A stretch of DNA of 64,000 bases. It comes from G965214625 sp965214625. Lineage in GTDB: Bacteria > Pseudomonadota > Gammaproteobacteria > Arenicellales > Poriferihabitantaceae. The position numbers and the translations under genes were made by a program. The stretch spans positions 1,426,001 to 1,490,000 of the forward strand of contig OZ243962.1 in NCBI GenBank assembly GCA_965214625.1. Reading direction: 5' to 3'. Within the stretch, counting starts at the first letter, position 1. Each line of letters opens with the position of its first letter. Positions 17,500 through 26,398 of this stretch are shown here, piece by piece. The notes below the pieces were generated by a model. That model was not told the DNA's origin and made no database searches. It saw only the letters and a program-made list of their open reading frames with translations.

Positions 17500-19317
17500 A
17501 TGATCAAAGGCAATTTCATCGACAATCTGCCCAAGGTCTACGGACTCTACACGGGTGGATTTTTAATTTTCGTGCTGCTCATGGCAGTGCTTGAGCAGAT
17601 GGGTGTGGAAGCGGACGTCATCGGGATACTGTTCGTCGCATTCACCGTGTTGATTTATGCGGGCATCGGCTGGTTATCGCGGACCATGCAGGTCGATGCC
17701 TATTACGTTGCAGGACGGCAGGTGCCGGCGGTATTCAACGGGATGGCAACGGCCGCGGACTGGATGTCCGGTGCGTCTTTCGTCGCGATGGCCGGCGGTA
17801 TCTATTTCGGGGGTCACGGTTATCTTGCCTTCGTGGTGGGCTGGACCGGCGGTTATGTGCTGGTGGCCTCATTGATGGCACCGTATTTGCGCAAGTTCGG
17901 CTGTTATACGGTCCCCGACTTTATCGGGACACGCTATGGCGGCAATCTCGCGCGACTCCTTGCCGTGGTCGTTTTGGTGGTGGCCTCGTTTACCTATGTG
18001 ACGGCCCAGATCAACGCCACGGGAACCATTGCATCACGGGCACTGCAGATCCCTTTTGAAGTGGGTGTCTGGTTCGGCCTGCTCGGTATCCTGCTTTGTT
18101 CCATGCTCGGCGGTATGCGGGCGGTTACCTGGACCCAGGTGGCCCAGTACATCGTCCTGATCATTGCCTACCTGGTGCCGGTATTCTGGATGTCGAACAA
18201 GCAGGGTTTCGGACTGATTCCGCAATTCGTCTATGGCGATGCGGTCATGCGGATCACCGAACTCGAAGCGGCCCTGGGACTGGGAACGCTGGAAGTGGTG
18301 AGCGGCGCCAAGGCCGGACTGAAGGCGCTCAGTGTGCCCCATGCGGCGGCCGGAGACAGCGCAATGAGCAGCTGGAAGTTTGTCACCCTGGTACTGTGCA
18401 TGATGGCCGGTACCGCCTCATTGCCGCATATCCTGATGCGTTATTTCACCACCCCGTCTGTCAAGGCGGCACGACAATCGGTGGCCTGGTCGCTGTTCTT
18501 CATCTTCCTACTGTATTTCACGGCCCCGGCATTGGCGACGTTCACCAAGCTGCAGGTCCTTGATCCCAATCTGGCGACCGGGATTATCGGCAAGGCGATC
18601 AGCGACGTGATGGCGCTCGATTGGATCCAGAAATGGAGCAACGTCGGCTTCCTGCAGATTATCGATCACAATGGTGACGGCCTGCTACAGCTGAACGAGT
18701 TCTTCATGCGCGGTGATATCGTGGTACTGGCCACGCCCGAGATCGCAGGATTGCCATATGTGATTTCCGGACTGGTTGCAGCCGGTGGGATGGCGGCGGC
18801 GATGTCGACGGCGGACGGCCTGCTTCTGGCCATCGCCAATGCCTTGTCTCACGACCTGTATTACAAAATCATTGACCCGAATGCGGAAACCAAAACCCGT
18901 CTGCTGGTCGCCCGGATTTTACTGGTCGGTATCGGGGCCGCAGGGGCCTTCGTCGCCAGCTTGAAGCTCACCAGTATTCTCGGGGCGGTCGCCTGGGCCT
19001 TCGACTTTGCCTGTTCCGGCCTGTTCTTTCCGATCGTGCTCGGCATCTGGTGGAAACGGGCCAATCGGGCGGGGGCCATCGCCGGGATGGTGTGCGGTTT
19101 TGTCGCAGGGACCTGGTACCTCTACATGGTCCGCTTTGCCGGTATGGACCCGTGGATTGGCATTGACCATCTGCGCTTTGGGATTATCGGCATGCCGATC
19201 AGCCTGATCGCGATGGTGGCGGTTTCGCTGATGACCGAAGAGCCCGACGCGGAAACACAGGCCATGGTGGACGAGATTCGGGTACCTGCCGGGAAAACCG
19301 TTCTCGGCTCCCAGTAA
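17500..19317 (+). CDS. Sodium/solute symporter, VC_2705 subfamily, with EF-hand-like loop
   Basis: Inner-membrane Na+-coupled permease (SSS family), 605 aa with about thirteen hydrophobic helices. Family features are AAADWMSGASFVAMAGG for the Na2-site region, FIGTRYGG, and AAAMSTADGLLLAIANALSHD. Residues 389-400 form a canonical 12-residue EF-hand calcium loop (DHNGDGLLQLNE) in a hydrophilic insertion before FMRGDIVVLATPEIAGLP. That suggests Ca2+ sensing by the transporter, though the subfamily may carry this generally. The substrate is unknown; acetate or other carboxylates are common for ActP-related members. It is paired with the DUF4212 gene upstream and ends at a strong intrinsic terminator. 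Confidence 0.92.
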   Translation: MIKGNFIDNLPKVYGLYTGGFLIFVLLMAVLEQMGVEADVIGILFVAFTVLIYAGIGWLSRTMQVDAYYVAGRQVPAVFNGMATAADWMSGASFVAMAGGIYFGGHGYLAFVVGWTGGYVLVASLMAPYLRKFGCYTVPDFIGTRYGGNLARLLAVVVLVVASFTYVTAQINATGTIASRALQIPFEVGVWFGLLGILLCSMLGGMRAVTWTQVAQYIVLIIAYLVPVFWMSNKQGFGLIPQFVYGDAVMRITELEAALGLGTLEVVSGAKAGLKALSVPHAAAGDSAMSSWKFVTLVLCMMAGTASLPHILMRYFTTPSVKAARQSVAWSLFFIFLLYFTAPALATFTKLQVLDPNLATGIIGKAISDVMALDWIQKWSNVGFLQIIDHNGDGLLQLNEFFMRGDIVVLATPEIAGLPYVISGLVAAGGMAAAMSTADGLLLAIANALSHDLYYKIIDPNAETKTRLLVARILLVGIGAAGAFVASLKLTSILGAVAWAFDFACSGLFFPIVLGIWWKRANRAGAIAGMVCGFVAGTWYLYMVRFAGMDPWIGIDHLRFGIIGMPISLIAMVAVSLMTEEPDAETQAMVDEIRVPAGKTVLGSQ

Positions 19318-19335
19318 CCCCGCCGTCTGTCACTG

Positions 19336-19366
19336 AAAAAGCCGGAGTCACCACTCCGGCTTTTTT
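19336..19366 (+). terminator. Rho-independent terminator after the symporter operon
   Basis: Perfect 8-bp GC-rich stem (gccggagt / actccggc) with a 4-nt loop, flanked by AAAAA and TTTTTT, 19 nt after the symporter stop. The A and T tracts make it potentially bidirectional. Confidence 0.93.
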
Positions 19367-19404
19367 GGGCCGGTGTGTTGCCGCTCCTCTTGCCCGCTTG
19401 AACC

Positions 19405-19761
19405 ATGATTGAAAGCATTCCCTTTTGGGTACTGGCACTCGACTATATCCTGGGCATGATCATGTGGACCCTGATCGGCCGTTTTGCGATGGGGATCTTC
19501 CTGCCCGAAGACAGTTCCTTTTTCTTCATGCGGTTTTTCGTCCAATCGACCAATCCGATCCTCCGGCTCTTTGCCCCGGTCACGCCCGGGTTTTTGATCC
19601 GTCCCCTGGTGCCGCTGTTTGTGGCCTGGTTCTTCTACATGATCCGTTTTTACCTGTTACCGTGGCTGATGGGCTATTCCGTCATGGGGATGCTCTCCTT
19701 CCCGCTGGAAAGCGAGTTCGCGCACGGCGTGGCCGCGGTTATTTCAAAACTGGTCAACTGA
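19405..19761 (+). CDS. Small inner-membrane protein, YggT-like
   Basis: 118-aa protein with three or four hydrophobic segments: FWVLALDYILGMIMWTLIG, a proline-containing re-entrant-like block FFVQSTNPILRLFAPVTPGF, then PLVPLFVAWFFYMIRFYLLP. The proline-rich hairpin followed by a helix resembles YggT-family membrane proteins, but the match is loose. It begins 38 nt beyond the symporter terminator, so it is probably transcribed separately or by read-through. Function unknown. Confidence 0.7.
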   Translation: MIESIPFWVLALDYILGMIMWTLIGRFAMGIFLPEDSSFFFMRFFVQSTNPILRLFAPVTPGFLIRPLVPLFVAWFFYMIRFYLLPWLMGYSVMGMLSFPLESEFAHGVAAVISKLVN

Positions 19762-19839
19762 ACGACGGCCTCTCGCCCGTTCGACCTCGGGACAACGGGG
19801 CCGGATGTCGCATCCCGATGCGCCCGTGGCCGGTGTTGT

Positions 19840-20841
19840 CTACCCGTCACCCAGCGAGTCTGCAATCAGTGAGATCATCTCGAACAGGATCGACATCGCC
19901 ACCAGTGCCGTTTGCTTGTTCGGTGCATCCTTGGTCGGCATCAGGCAAACGACATCACCGCCGATAATGTGCTTGCCCCTGACAGCGCGCAGCATTTTCA
20001 TGGTTTCATTGATTTTGAGTCCCTCGACACCGGCCTCGATATTGGCTACGCCAGGGGCCACCGTCGGGTCCAGACAGTCCAGGTCAAACGTGATGTAGAC
20101 CGGATTGTCGGCCAGTCTGCGGTCGATGATGTCGATCGCCTGGTCGACCCCGATGGTCTGGTAGCGCTCGATATCGATGACCTCGTAGCCCAGATCATAG
20201 CTGGGCTCCAGCCAATCCAACGTGCGGGGATTGCCACGAATCCCGACCTGAACACTGGTATGGGGGTCCACATGCCCATCGCGGACCAGATAGCTGGCCC
20301 AATGGGCTGCGGACTTCTTTGCGCCCAAAAAGTGATCGATGTGATGGAAGGCGTCGGTATGGGCATCGAAATGGAGCAAGGAGACTTTCTTGCCTTCGGT
20401 GAGGGCGGCCTGTTCCCCGGCGATCGCCTGCAGAATTCCGCCGGTGATCGAATGATCGCCGCCGACGGACACCGGCCGGGTGCCTGCCCTGTCGAGCCGC
20501 TGATAAAAATCCGTGATGCGCTGAACCGACGCTTCATTGTCATTGGCCTCCGGCAGCGCCACGTCACCGAGATCATGGATACGACACTGTTTCCAGGGAT
20601 CCATCCCGAATGCTTTGTGAACACGTCGACCCAACGCGGACACATCGCGCACCGCGCGTGGCCCCAAGTGCTGGTCGCGCTCGGTGGTGCCATTGCCGGT
20701 GCTGTGGGGCACCCCCACCAAGGCAATGTCACACTGCGCGGGGTCCGGCTCATTGGGACAGCGGAACAATGTGGGAATCCCCCACCAGTACAAGCCGTGT
20801 AGCATCGCATCCAGTTTTTCCTGGGTGGCCTGATCAGTCAT
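19840..20841 (-). CDS. speB: Ureohydrolase (agmatinase/guanidinobutyrase family)
   Basis: Binuclear Mn2+ hydrolase of 333 aa that releases urea from a guanidino compound. All family metal motifs are present: GGDHSITGG, HFDAHTDAF and DLDCLDPT. The N-terminal RCPNEPDPAQCDIALVGVP and GPRAVRDVS are typical of agmatinase-like members. Start ATG 20841 has GAGG six nt upstream; a longer frame to 20880 is less likely. Agmatine is the default substrate, but guanidinobutyrate, guanidinopropionate and similar compounds are handled by close paralogs. It stands alone on the minus strand. Confidence 0.87.
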   Translation of the reverse strand: MTDQATQEKLDAMLHGLYWWGIPTLFRCPNEPDPAQCDIALVGVPHSTGNGTTERDQHLGPRAVRDVSALGRRVHKAFGMDPWKQCRIHDLGDVALPEANDNEASVQRITDFYQRLDRAGTRPVSVGGDHSITGGILQAIAGEQAALTEGKKVSLLHFDAHTDAFHHIDHFLGAKKSAAHWASYLVRDGHVDPHTSVQVGIRGNPRTLDWLEPSYDLGYEVIDIERYQTIGVDQAIDIIDRRLADNPVYITFDLDCLDPTVAPGVANIEAGVEGLKINETMKMLRAVRGKHIIGGDVVCLMPTKDAPNKQTALVAMSILFEMISLIADSLGDG

Positions 20842-21091
20842 CACTACCTCGCAATGTGGTAAATACAATGGGCATCGCAACGATGGCTGTCCATTGTCTC
20901 ACAAGTCGCCCATTCAGACACCGCTTCGAGACCGTAGACAGGCCATCGGTCGGTCGCATGAGGCAGGGCAATGCGTGACTGGAGTGGACAGGCCCCACCC
21001 CCCCTTTTTTGCAATGGGGCGGGCCGGCGAACCCATCGAACGGAATGAGGGGGACTTGCGAAACGCGCCACCGTGCACCGCCGCAAAATGG

Positions 21092-21448
21092 CTATGATGA
21101 ACTGAAACTGTAGTCGATCCCGATCAGCAAACACCCGTTTTCGGTGCGGCTGTTATGTTCACTGCCCGGCGGATAGACCACATAGTCTCCCGGACCCAGG
21201 ACCGTGCCGTCGTCTTCGACCAGGTCGCCTTCGATAATCAGGTATTCCTCCCGCCTTCGATGGACATGGCGGATCGTCTCAGCACCCGGTTGCATCCGGA
21301 TCATATACGCCCCCTGATGGGTGTTGTCGTCATAGCTGAGCTTCAACAACGTCATATCGGGCTGTATCGGCCCATCGAAATCATACGGCTGGAACGCGGT
21401 GCAGGCCGTCCTGATGATTTTTCGTTTGTCTGTTGTGTCTCTCATCAT
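21092..21448 (-). CDS. Small cupin-domain protein
   Basis: Single-domain cupin of 118 aa. The first cupin motif has metal ligands in RHVHRRREEYLIIEGDL (His-x-His, Glu), and the second is GPGDYVVYPPGSEHNS (His). The C-terminus includes LIGIDYSFSS. The start at 21448 is set by GGAGA about seven nt upstream of tandem ATGs. It follows the MFS gene by 10 nt on the same strand, so the two form an operon. No substrate can be inferred; small cupins include sugar-binding, dioxygenase and ChrR-like proteins. Confidence 0.8.
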   Translation of the reverse strand: MMRDTTDKRKIIRTACTAFQPYDFDGPIQPDMTLLKLSYDDNTHQGAYMIRMQPGAETIRHVHRRREEYLIIEGDLVEDDGTVLGPGDYVVYPPGSEHNSRTENGCLLIGIDYSFSSS

Positions 21449-21458
21449 CTGTCTCCGT

Positions 21459-22769
21459 TTAAAGTCGTTTTTCCACTTCGGACTGGGCATGTTCGGGCGG
21501 TTCATCGAGTTTTTCCACCTCGCCACTGATCACCGCCTCGATGTATTCTTCGGCATCCGGCGCGATATATTCGGCCACCGGGGTGCCGATTTGACCCGCG
21601 GCCACGACCGGGCTTTGTTCTTCCGTGCGGACCCCTTCGCGCTGGCTCATTCGGTATAGCGTAAAGCACAGGATCAATACAAAGGCAAAAGCGATGCCGA
21701 TGAAATAAAAGTGTGGGCCGAAAACCCCCATCAGATAAGCCACCATAATCGGGCCGGTACTCAATCCAATGCCGCTGACCATCACCAATGTCCCGCTGGC
21801 CGCAATAATTTGCGACGAATCCAGCCAGTCATTGGCATAGGCAACGCACAGCGAATACATCGGAATCGAGGCACCCCCCAACACAATCACGACGATAAAA
21901 AAGGGCAGTTGATCTTTCGGCAGCACGATGGCCAGTCCACAGGTGATGATGGACACAATGGCCATACCCAGCATCGCAACCCGGCGATTCACGTGATCTG
22001 AAATCCAGCCGATCGGCCACTGAAACAGCAACCCGCCAATCAGAAAAGCGGCCATGAACCAGGGAATCAGTTGAAAATCGTCGATCACCTGGTGGGCATA
22101 GACCGCCCCCAATCCAAAAATCGTGCCGTGGGCGACCCCCGTCAACCCGCTACTGATCACCGCCAGAGGGGAGGCCCTGTACAGCTCCGCCAGGGACATC
22201 TGGCTGGATGTCTCGAAAACGGGTGCCGGCCTCGCGGTGAGCAACATCGGAATCAATCCGAACGAGACGATGATGGAAATCAATATGAACAGGTCGATGT
22301 TCAGCGGACTGCTGAGATTCAGCAGGAACTGTCCGCCACCCAGACCCAGTGTCGTAATCACCATGTAAATGGACAAGATCCGGCCCCGGGTTTCATTGCC
22401 GGCCCGGTCGTTGAGCCAACTTTCAGACACCACAAACAAACCGGCATAACTCAATCCCGTCAGCAGTCGCATCAAGGTCCAGGTCACCGGGTGGACATAC
22501 AGTCCGTGTATCAAAATGGAAATCGAGGCCAGCGAAGCGAGTGCCGCAAAGACCCGGATATGCCCAACCCGCCGCACCAGCTTCGGTGCAAGCATTGAAC
22601 CGGCAAAAATACCGACGAAGTAGCCGGACATCATGATGCCTGTGATGAAAACCGGGAATCCCTCCATCGTTGCCCGTAATCCCAGCAGCGTACCTTGCAA
22701 TCCGTTGCCGAGCATGATGAAACCCACTCCCACCAGCAACGCCCAGGACGCACGTAAGTCTTGCCACAT
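21459..22769 (-). CDS. MFS transporter, YcaD-like
   Basis: Twelve-helix major facilitator permease of 436 aa. Recognisable features are the first-helix block GVGFIMLGNGLQGTLLGLR, the loop-2 region APKLVRRVGHIRVFA and the helix-4/5 block ESWLNDRAGNETRGRILS, all typical of the YcaD-type branch. A hydrophilic C-terminal tail of about 60 residues, rich in Glu, follows the last helix. ATG 22769 is chosen over an in-frame TTG four codons upstream. It is co-transcribed with the cupin gene 10 nt downstream, which may act on or sense its substrate. Confidence 0.85.
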   Translation of the reverse strand: MWQDLRASWALLVGVGFIMLGNGLQGTLLGLRATMEGFPVFITGIMMSGYFVGIFAGSMLAPKLVRRVGHIRVFAALASLASISILIHGLYVHPVTWTLMRLLTGLSYAGLFVVSESWLNDRAGNETRGRILSIYMVITTLGLGGGQFLLNLSSPLNIDLFILISIIVSFGLIPMLLTARPAPVFETSSQMSLAELYRASPLAVISSGLTGVAHGTIFGLGAVYAHQVIDDFQLIPWFMAAFLIGGLLFQWPIGWISDHVNRRVAMLGMAIVSIITCGLAIVLPKDQLPFFIVVIVLGGASIPMYSLCVAYANDWLDSSQIIAASGTLVMVSGIGLSTGPIMVAYLMGVFGPHFYFIGIAFAFVLILCFTLYRMSQREGVRTEEQSPVVAAGQIGTPVAEYIAPDAEEYIEAVISGEVEKLDEPPEHAQSEVEKRL

Positions 22770-23155
22770 GTTGAATGCCAAAAAAACAGGGATAACGGGC
22801 CGCCGGCTGTGCCTGCGGGACGAGTGCTGATTCTATCTTTATTTTTTCCGTGAGACCAAGAGAAATCAACGATTACCCTGTTGTACCGGCCCCCGTCGTT
22901 GCCCGCATGACCCCTCGGTCAATGCGGTGTCATTGGGGGCTATTGCAACCCCATCAAAGACATCACTCCGGATAACGGCAGCACAAGCCACCCCACCGCC
23001 TCATGAACGGCGATACCGGGTGAGGGTTAAAAAGCGTTAACGGGAGTGATCCCGTCACGCATCGGTCCGGAGGGTGTCGATCCAGTGCGGACTGTCTGAA
23101 ACAGCCGCTGCCCGTGATAGGATAGAGGCAGTGCGATTCAACCCAAATCAATACC
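22770..23155. other. Intergenic region between divergent genes
   Basis: About 385 nt upstream of both the MFS gene (minus) and the PLP dehydratase (plus). A 6-bp hairpin (acgggagtgatcccgt, about 23039-23054) has no T-run. No other signal was recognised. Confidence 0.45.
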
Positions 23156-24097
23156 ATGTCTCTCCCGTTTGCACAGTGTCTCTCGGCGCATCAGCGGATT
23201 ACCCCGTTTATCCATCGTACCCCTGTGTTGAGCAGTACGCGATTGAACCGTCTGGTGAACGCCGAGTTGCTTTTCAAATGCGAAAACTTCCAAAAGGGGG
23301 GTTCATTCAAGGCCCGGGGGGCCTTCAATGTGGTGCATTCCCTCGACCACAGACAATTGCAAAACGGGCTCGTGACCCATTCATCGGGCAACCATGCCGC
23401 CGCTGTTGCCCTTGCGGCGGCGAGCCGCCAGGCAAAAGCCCACGTGGTGATGCCCGAGAATGCGTCGCTCGCCAAAAAGTCGGCCGTCCGGTCTTACGGG
23501 GGCATCCTGATCGAGTGTCCACCGACTTTAGCCGCCCGCGAACGCTGTGCACAAAAGGTGCTTGCTGAGACCAATGGCCTGTTTTTGCATCCCTATGACG
23601 ACAAGGGCATCATCGCCGGACAGGGAACGGCTGCCCTTGAACTGATCGAGGAAACCGGGCAGCTTGATGCCGTGCTGTGTCCGGTGGGCGGCGGGGGGTT
23701 GCTCGCGGGGGTCGCGATCGTCTCCAGGGCGCTCCAGCCGAAGACAGCGGTCGTGGCCGCCGAGCCGGCCGGCGCCGACGATGCCAAACGATCCTTCGAA
23801 TCCGGCCACCTGGTCCCGCAAACCGATCCGAACACGATGGCCGATGGCTTGCTCACGTCCCTGGGAACCCTCAACTTCGCCATTATCCAGCGCAAGGTGG
23901 ATCGGATACTGACGGTGTCCGAGGCAAACATCGTGCGCGCGATGCGGCTGATCTGGCAGTATCTGAAAATTGTCATCGAACCCTCCAGTGCCGTCCCCCT
24001 GGGCGCCTTGCTGGAACATCCTTGCGACCTCAAGGGGGCACGCGTCGGGGTGATTCTGACCGGTGGCAATGTCGATCTTGACCGTCTGCCCTGGTGA
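23156..24097 (+). CDS. Serine/threonine dehydratase-like PLP enzyme (serine racemase / threonine deaminase family)
   Basis: Fold-type II PLP enzyme of 313 aa with the catalytic-domain features of threonine dehydratase, serine racemase and hydroxyaspartate ammonia-lyase. The PLP lysine lies in KGGSFKARGAF, the Asn loop in SSGNHAAAVALA and the tetraglycine phosphate loop in PVGGGGLLAG. There is no C-terminal ACT regulatory domain, so this is the short catabolic type. The ATG at 23156 fits the family N-terminus. The actual substrate among hydroxyl amino acids is undetermined. It is followed by a MATE transporter after a 124-nt gap. Confidence 0.85.
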   Translation: MSLPFAQCLSAHQRITPFIHRTPVLSSTRLNRLVNAELLFKCENFQKGGSFKARGAFNVVHSLDHRQLQNGLVTHSSGNHAAAVALAAASRQAKAHVVMPENASLAKKSAVRSYGGILIECPPTLAARERCAQKVLAETNGLFLHPYDDKGIIAGQGTAALELIEETGQLDAVLCPVGGGGLLAGVAIVSRALQPKTAVVAAEPAGADDAKRSFESGHLVPQTDPNTMADGLLTSLGTLNFAIIQRKVDRILTVSEANIVRAMRLIWQYLKIVIEPSSAVPLGALLEHPCDLKGARVGVILTGGNVDLDRLPW

Positions 24098-24221
24098 GCG
24101 GTGCGCCACACCGGCCTGCTTGCCCGTGGGGACCCCTGTTCATCACGCCGTCGAGTCCGCTGCCACCCGTCATTAAACCTGCTTGGGCCAGACAACCCGT
24201 CACACAGACACCACCGTTGCC

Positions 24222-25559
24222 ATGAGCCAAGCCACCGCTATCCGACCTGCCGATCATCGCAGTGTCTGGGCCCTGGCCGGACCGATGATCATTTCCAATA
24301 TATCGGTCCCCCTGGTGGGTGCGGTGGACACTGCGGTGGTGGGCCATCTGCCGGGACCCCACCATATCGGCGCCGTTGCACTCGGTGCGGTGATATTCAG
24401 TTTTTTGTACTGGGGGTTTGGTTTTTTGCGCATGGGCACCACCGGGTTCATCGCGCGTACCTACGGTGCCAGGGACCACCGCGAACTCGCCCGAATCATG
24501 GTTCGGGTGACTTTGCTCGCGCTGGCGCTGGGTGTGATTGTGATCGGGCTTGGCAAACCGCTGATACAGTTGGCGCTTTATTGGCTGGACAGCAGCCCGC
24601 AGGTCGAAAGCGGGGCCCGGCAGTATGCCGAAATACGGATATGGAGCGCCCCGGCGACGTTGCTGGTGTACGTCTTTACCGGTATTTTTATCGGGCTGCA
24701 CAAAACCCGCCATGCGTTGATCCTGCAGATTGTACTCAACCTGACCAACGTGGCATTGGACTTTTTGTTTGTCCCACTGCTTCAGTTCGGTGTCCCTGGC
24801 GTGGCATGGGCCACGTTGATCGCCGAATACACGGCCGTGCTGACCGGTTTTTGGCTGCTTCGCCAGCCCCTCATTGCGGCCTTTCGGCAGGCCGACTGGA
24901 AGGTGGTTCTTTCGCTGTCTGCACTGACCGAACTGATGACGGTGAATGCCAATATCTTTATCCGAACCCTCTGCCTCGTCTTTTCTTTTGCCATTTTCAC
25001 CGCCCAGAGCGCAAAACTGGGGGATCTGGTGCTGGCCGCCAATACCGTGCTACTGCATCTGAACTACATCATGGCCTACGCGCTGGACGGGTTTGCCCAT
25101 GCGGCCGAAGCACTGGCCGGGAGCGCCTACGGCGCCAAAAAAAAGGCGTATTTTCGAAAGGCGGTCTCTTTGACAACCCTCTGGGCGGGGATCACGGCAA
25201 CGATACTTTGTGTGGTCTACGGGCTGTTCGGCCCGCTGATCATTACCCTGTTTACCGACATACAGGCGGTGCTGGATATTGCCGATCAGTATCTTGTGTG
25301 GATCATTATTTCCCCGATTGTGTCGATCTGGAGTTTTCAGCTGGACGGCATCTTCATCGGAACCGGTCATGCCAAAGAGATGCGCAATGCCATGCTGGTC
25401 TCGACCGCCGGCTATTTGGCGGTGATCTTCATCTGTCAGCCGTTATGGCATAATCACGGCCTGTTTTTTGCCCTGACCTGTTTCATGGCCTTGCGCGCGA
25501 TCACGCTTGGCGGTTATTTCCGTCGCCTGGTGAATACCATCGAGGCACCACTGAAGTAA
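24222..25559 (+). CDS. MATE-family efflux transporter, DinF type
   Basis: Cation-coupled multidrug/toxin exporter of 445 aa with about twelve helices. The N-terminal half begins LAGPMIISNISVPLVGAVDTAVVGHLPG, a DinF-like MATE block (given here as adjacent short motifs LAGPMIIS, VGAVDTAVVGH). The central YALDGFAHAAEALAGSAYG is the second-half signature with an acidic residue in the helix. ATG 24222 is preferred to an upstream TTG. Its stop overlaps the start of the sulfotransferase gene by one nucleotide (TAATG), so the two are translationally coupled. Confidence 0.88.
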   Translation: MSQATAIRPADHRSVWALAGPMIISNISVPLVGAVDTAVVGHLPGPHHIGAVALGAVIFSFLYWGFGFLRMGTTGFIARTYGARDHRELARIMVRVTLLALALGVIVIGLGKPLIQLALYWLDSSPQVESGARQYAEIRIWSAPATLLVYVFTGIFIGLHKTRHALILQIVLNLTNVALDFLFVPLLQFGVPGVAWATLIAEYTAVLTGFWLLRQPLIAAFRQADWKVVLSLSALTELMTVNANIFIRTLCLVFSFAIFTAQSAKLGDLVLAANTVLLHLNYIMAYALDGFAHAAEALAGSAYGAKKKAYFRKAVSLTTLWAGITATILCVVYGLFGPLIITLFTDIQAVLDIADQYLVWIIISPIVSIWSFQLDGIFIGTGHAKEMRNAMLVSTAGYLAVIFICQPLWHNHGLFFALTCFMALRAITLGGYFRRLVNTIEAPLK

Positions 25560-26398
25560 TGCCTGGCCCGGTACAACATCCCATCTTCGCACTGTGGGCC
25601 CATCCCCGCTCACTGTCGACCGCCACTGAGAGAATCATGCGCGAGCGAGGCGATCTCGAGTGTCTGCATGAACCGTTCCTGTACTATTACTATGTCCACA
25701 ACAACCAAAGAAAGTTCGCCCATTTTGACGAGGACCGCCACTCCCACCCACTCGACTTCGAAGACATTATCGCGCATCTGCGGCAAAAGGCACGCACCCG
25801 GCCGGTCTTTTTCAAGGACATGGGATACTACGTGCTGCCGGCCATCTATCAACATGCTGCATTTGCCCGACAGCTGCAACATCTTTTCCTGGTGAGAGAT
25901 CCCCGAAAATCCATTCTGTCCTACCACAAGCTGGATCCGGATTTCAGTTGCGATGAAGTCGGGGTCGCGGCCCAGTGGACCCTGTTTGAATGGTTGAGGG
26001 ACATTCACCCGCAGACCCCCCTGGTCATTGAGGCGGAGACCTTGCAGGCAAATCCGCTCGCGACCATGGCAGTGACCTGGGACTACCTGGCACTTCCGAT
26101 GGCAAAACACGCGTTCAAATGGCAGCAAAAACCGATACCGGTTGACTGGCAGGCGGTTGCTGACTGGCATGATACCGCACAATCAAGTACCGGGATCATC
26201 CGATCCGACCCACAAGACGAATCGCGGACCCGGGCCGCGTTCTCAAGCCGGGTGCACGCTTTTCCGCATCTGGGTGACTACCTGGACCATCACTGGCCGT
26301 TTTATCAAAAACTGAAATCGGTCTCCCGCGCCCAGTTCCCGGCTATTGCGCCCGAGTCCGCTCAATCCACAGGACCAGCACCAGCGACAGGCCGCTGA
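25559..26398 (+). CDS. Sulfotransferase-family protein
   Basis: Predicted PAPS-dependent sulfotransferase of 279 aa. The 5'-phosphosulfate-binding loop is WAHPRSLSTATERIM and the 3'-phosphate-binding block is FLVRDPRKSILSYHKL. EPFLYYYYVHN and FFKDMGYYVLP lie between them. The acceptor is unknown; relatives modify small molecules or act on unidentified substrates. Translational coupling to the MATE exporter suggests the pair may sulfate and export, or otherwise handle, one compound. The last 56 nt overlap the convergent MFS gene. The C-terminal about 15 residues are Ala/Pro/Gly-rich and probably disordered. Confidence 0.8.
   Translation: MPGPVQHPIFALWAHPRSLSTATERIMRERGDLECLHEPFLYYYYVHNNQRKFAHFDEDRHSHPLDFEDIIAHLRQKARTRPVFFKDMGYYVLPAIYQHAAFARQLQHLFLVRDPRKSILSYHKLDPDFSCDEVGVAAQWTLFEWLRDIHPQTPLVIEAETLQANPLATMAVTWDYLALPMAKHAFKWQQKPIPVDWQAVADWHDTAQSSTGIIRSDPQDESRTRAAFSSRVHAFPHLGDYLDHHWPFYQKLKSVSRAQFPAIAPESAQSTGPAPATGR

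Noticed and set aside
20991..21030. C-run/T-run stretch (cccccccctttttt) flanked by GC-rich arms as a terminator
   Set aside because: Arms do not pair cleanly and the T-run lies inside the would-be loop.
23039..23054. Hairpin acgggagtgatcccgt
   Set aside because: Only 6 bp, no T-run, and no gene ends next to it.
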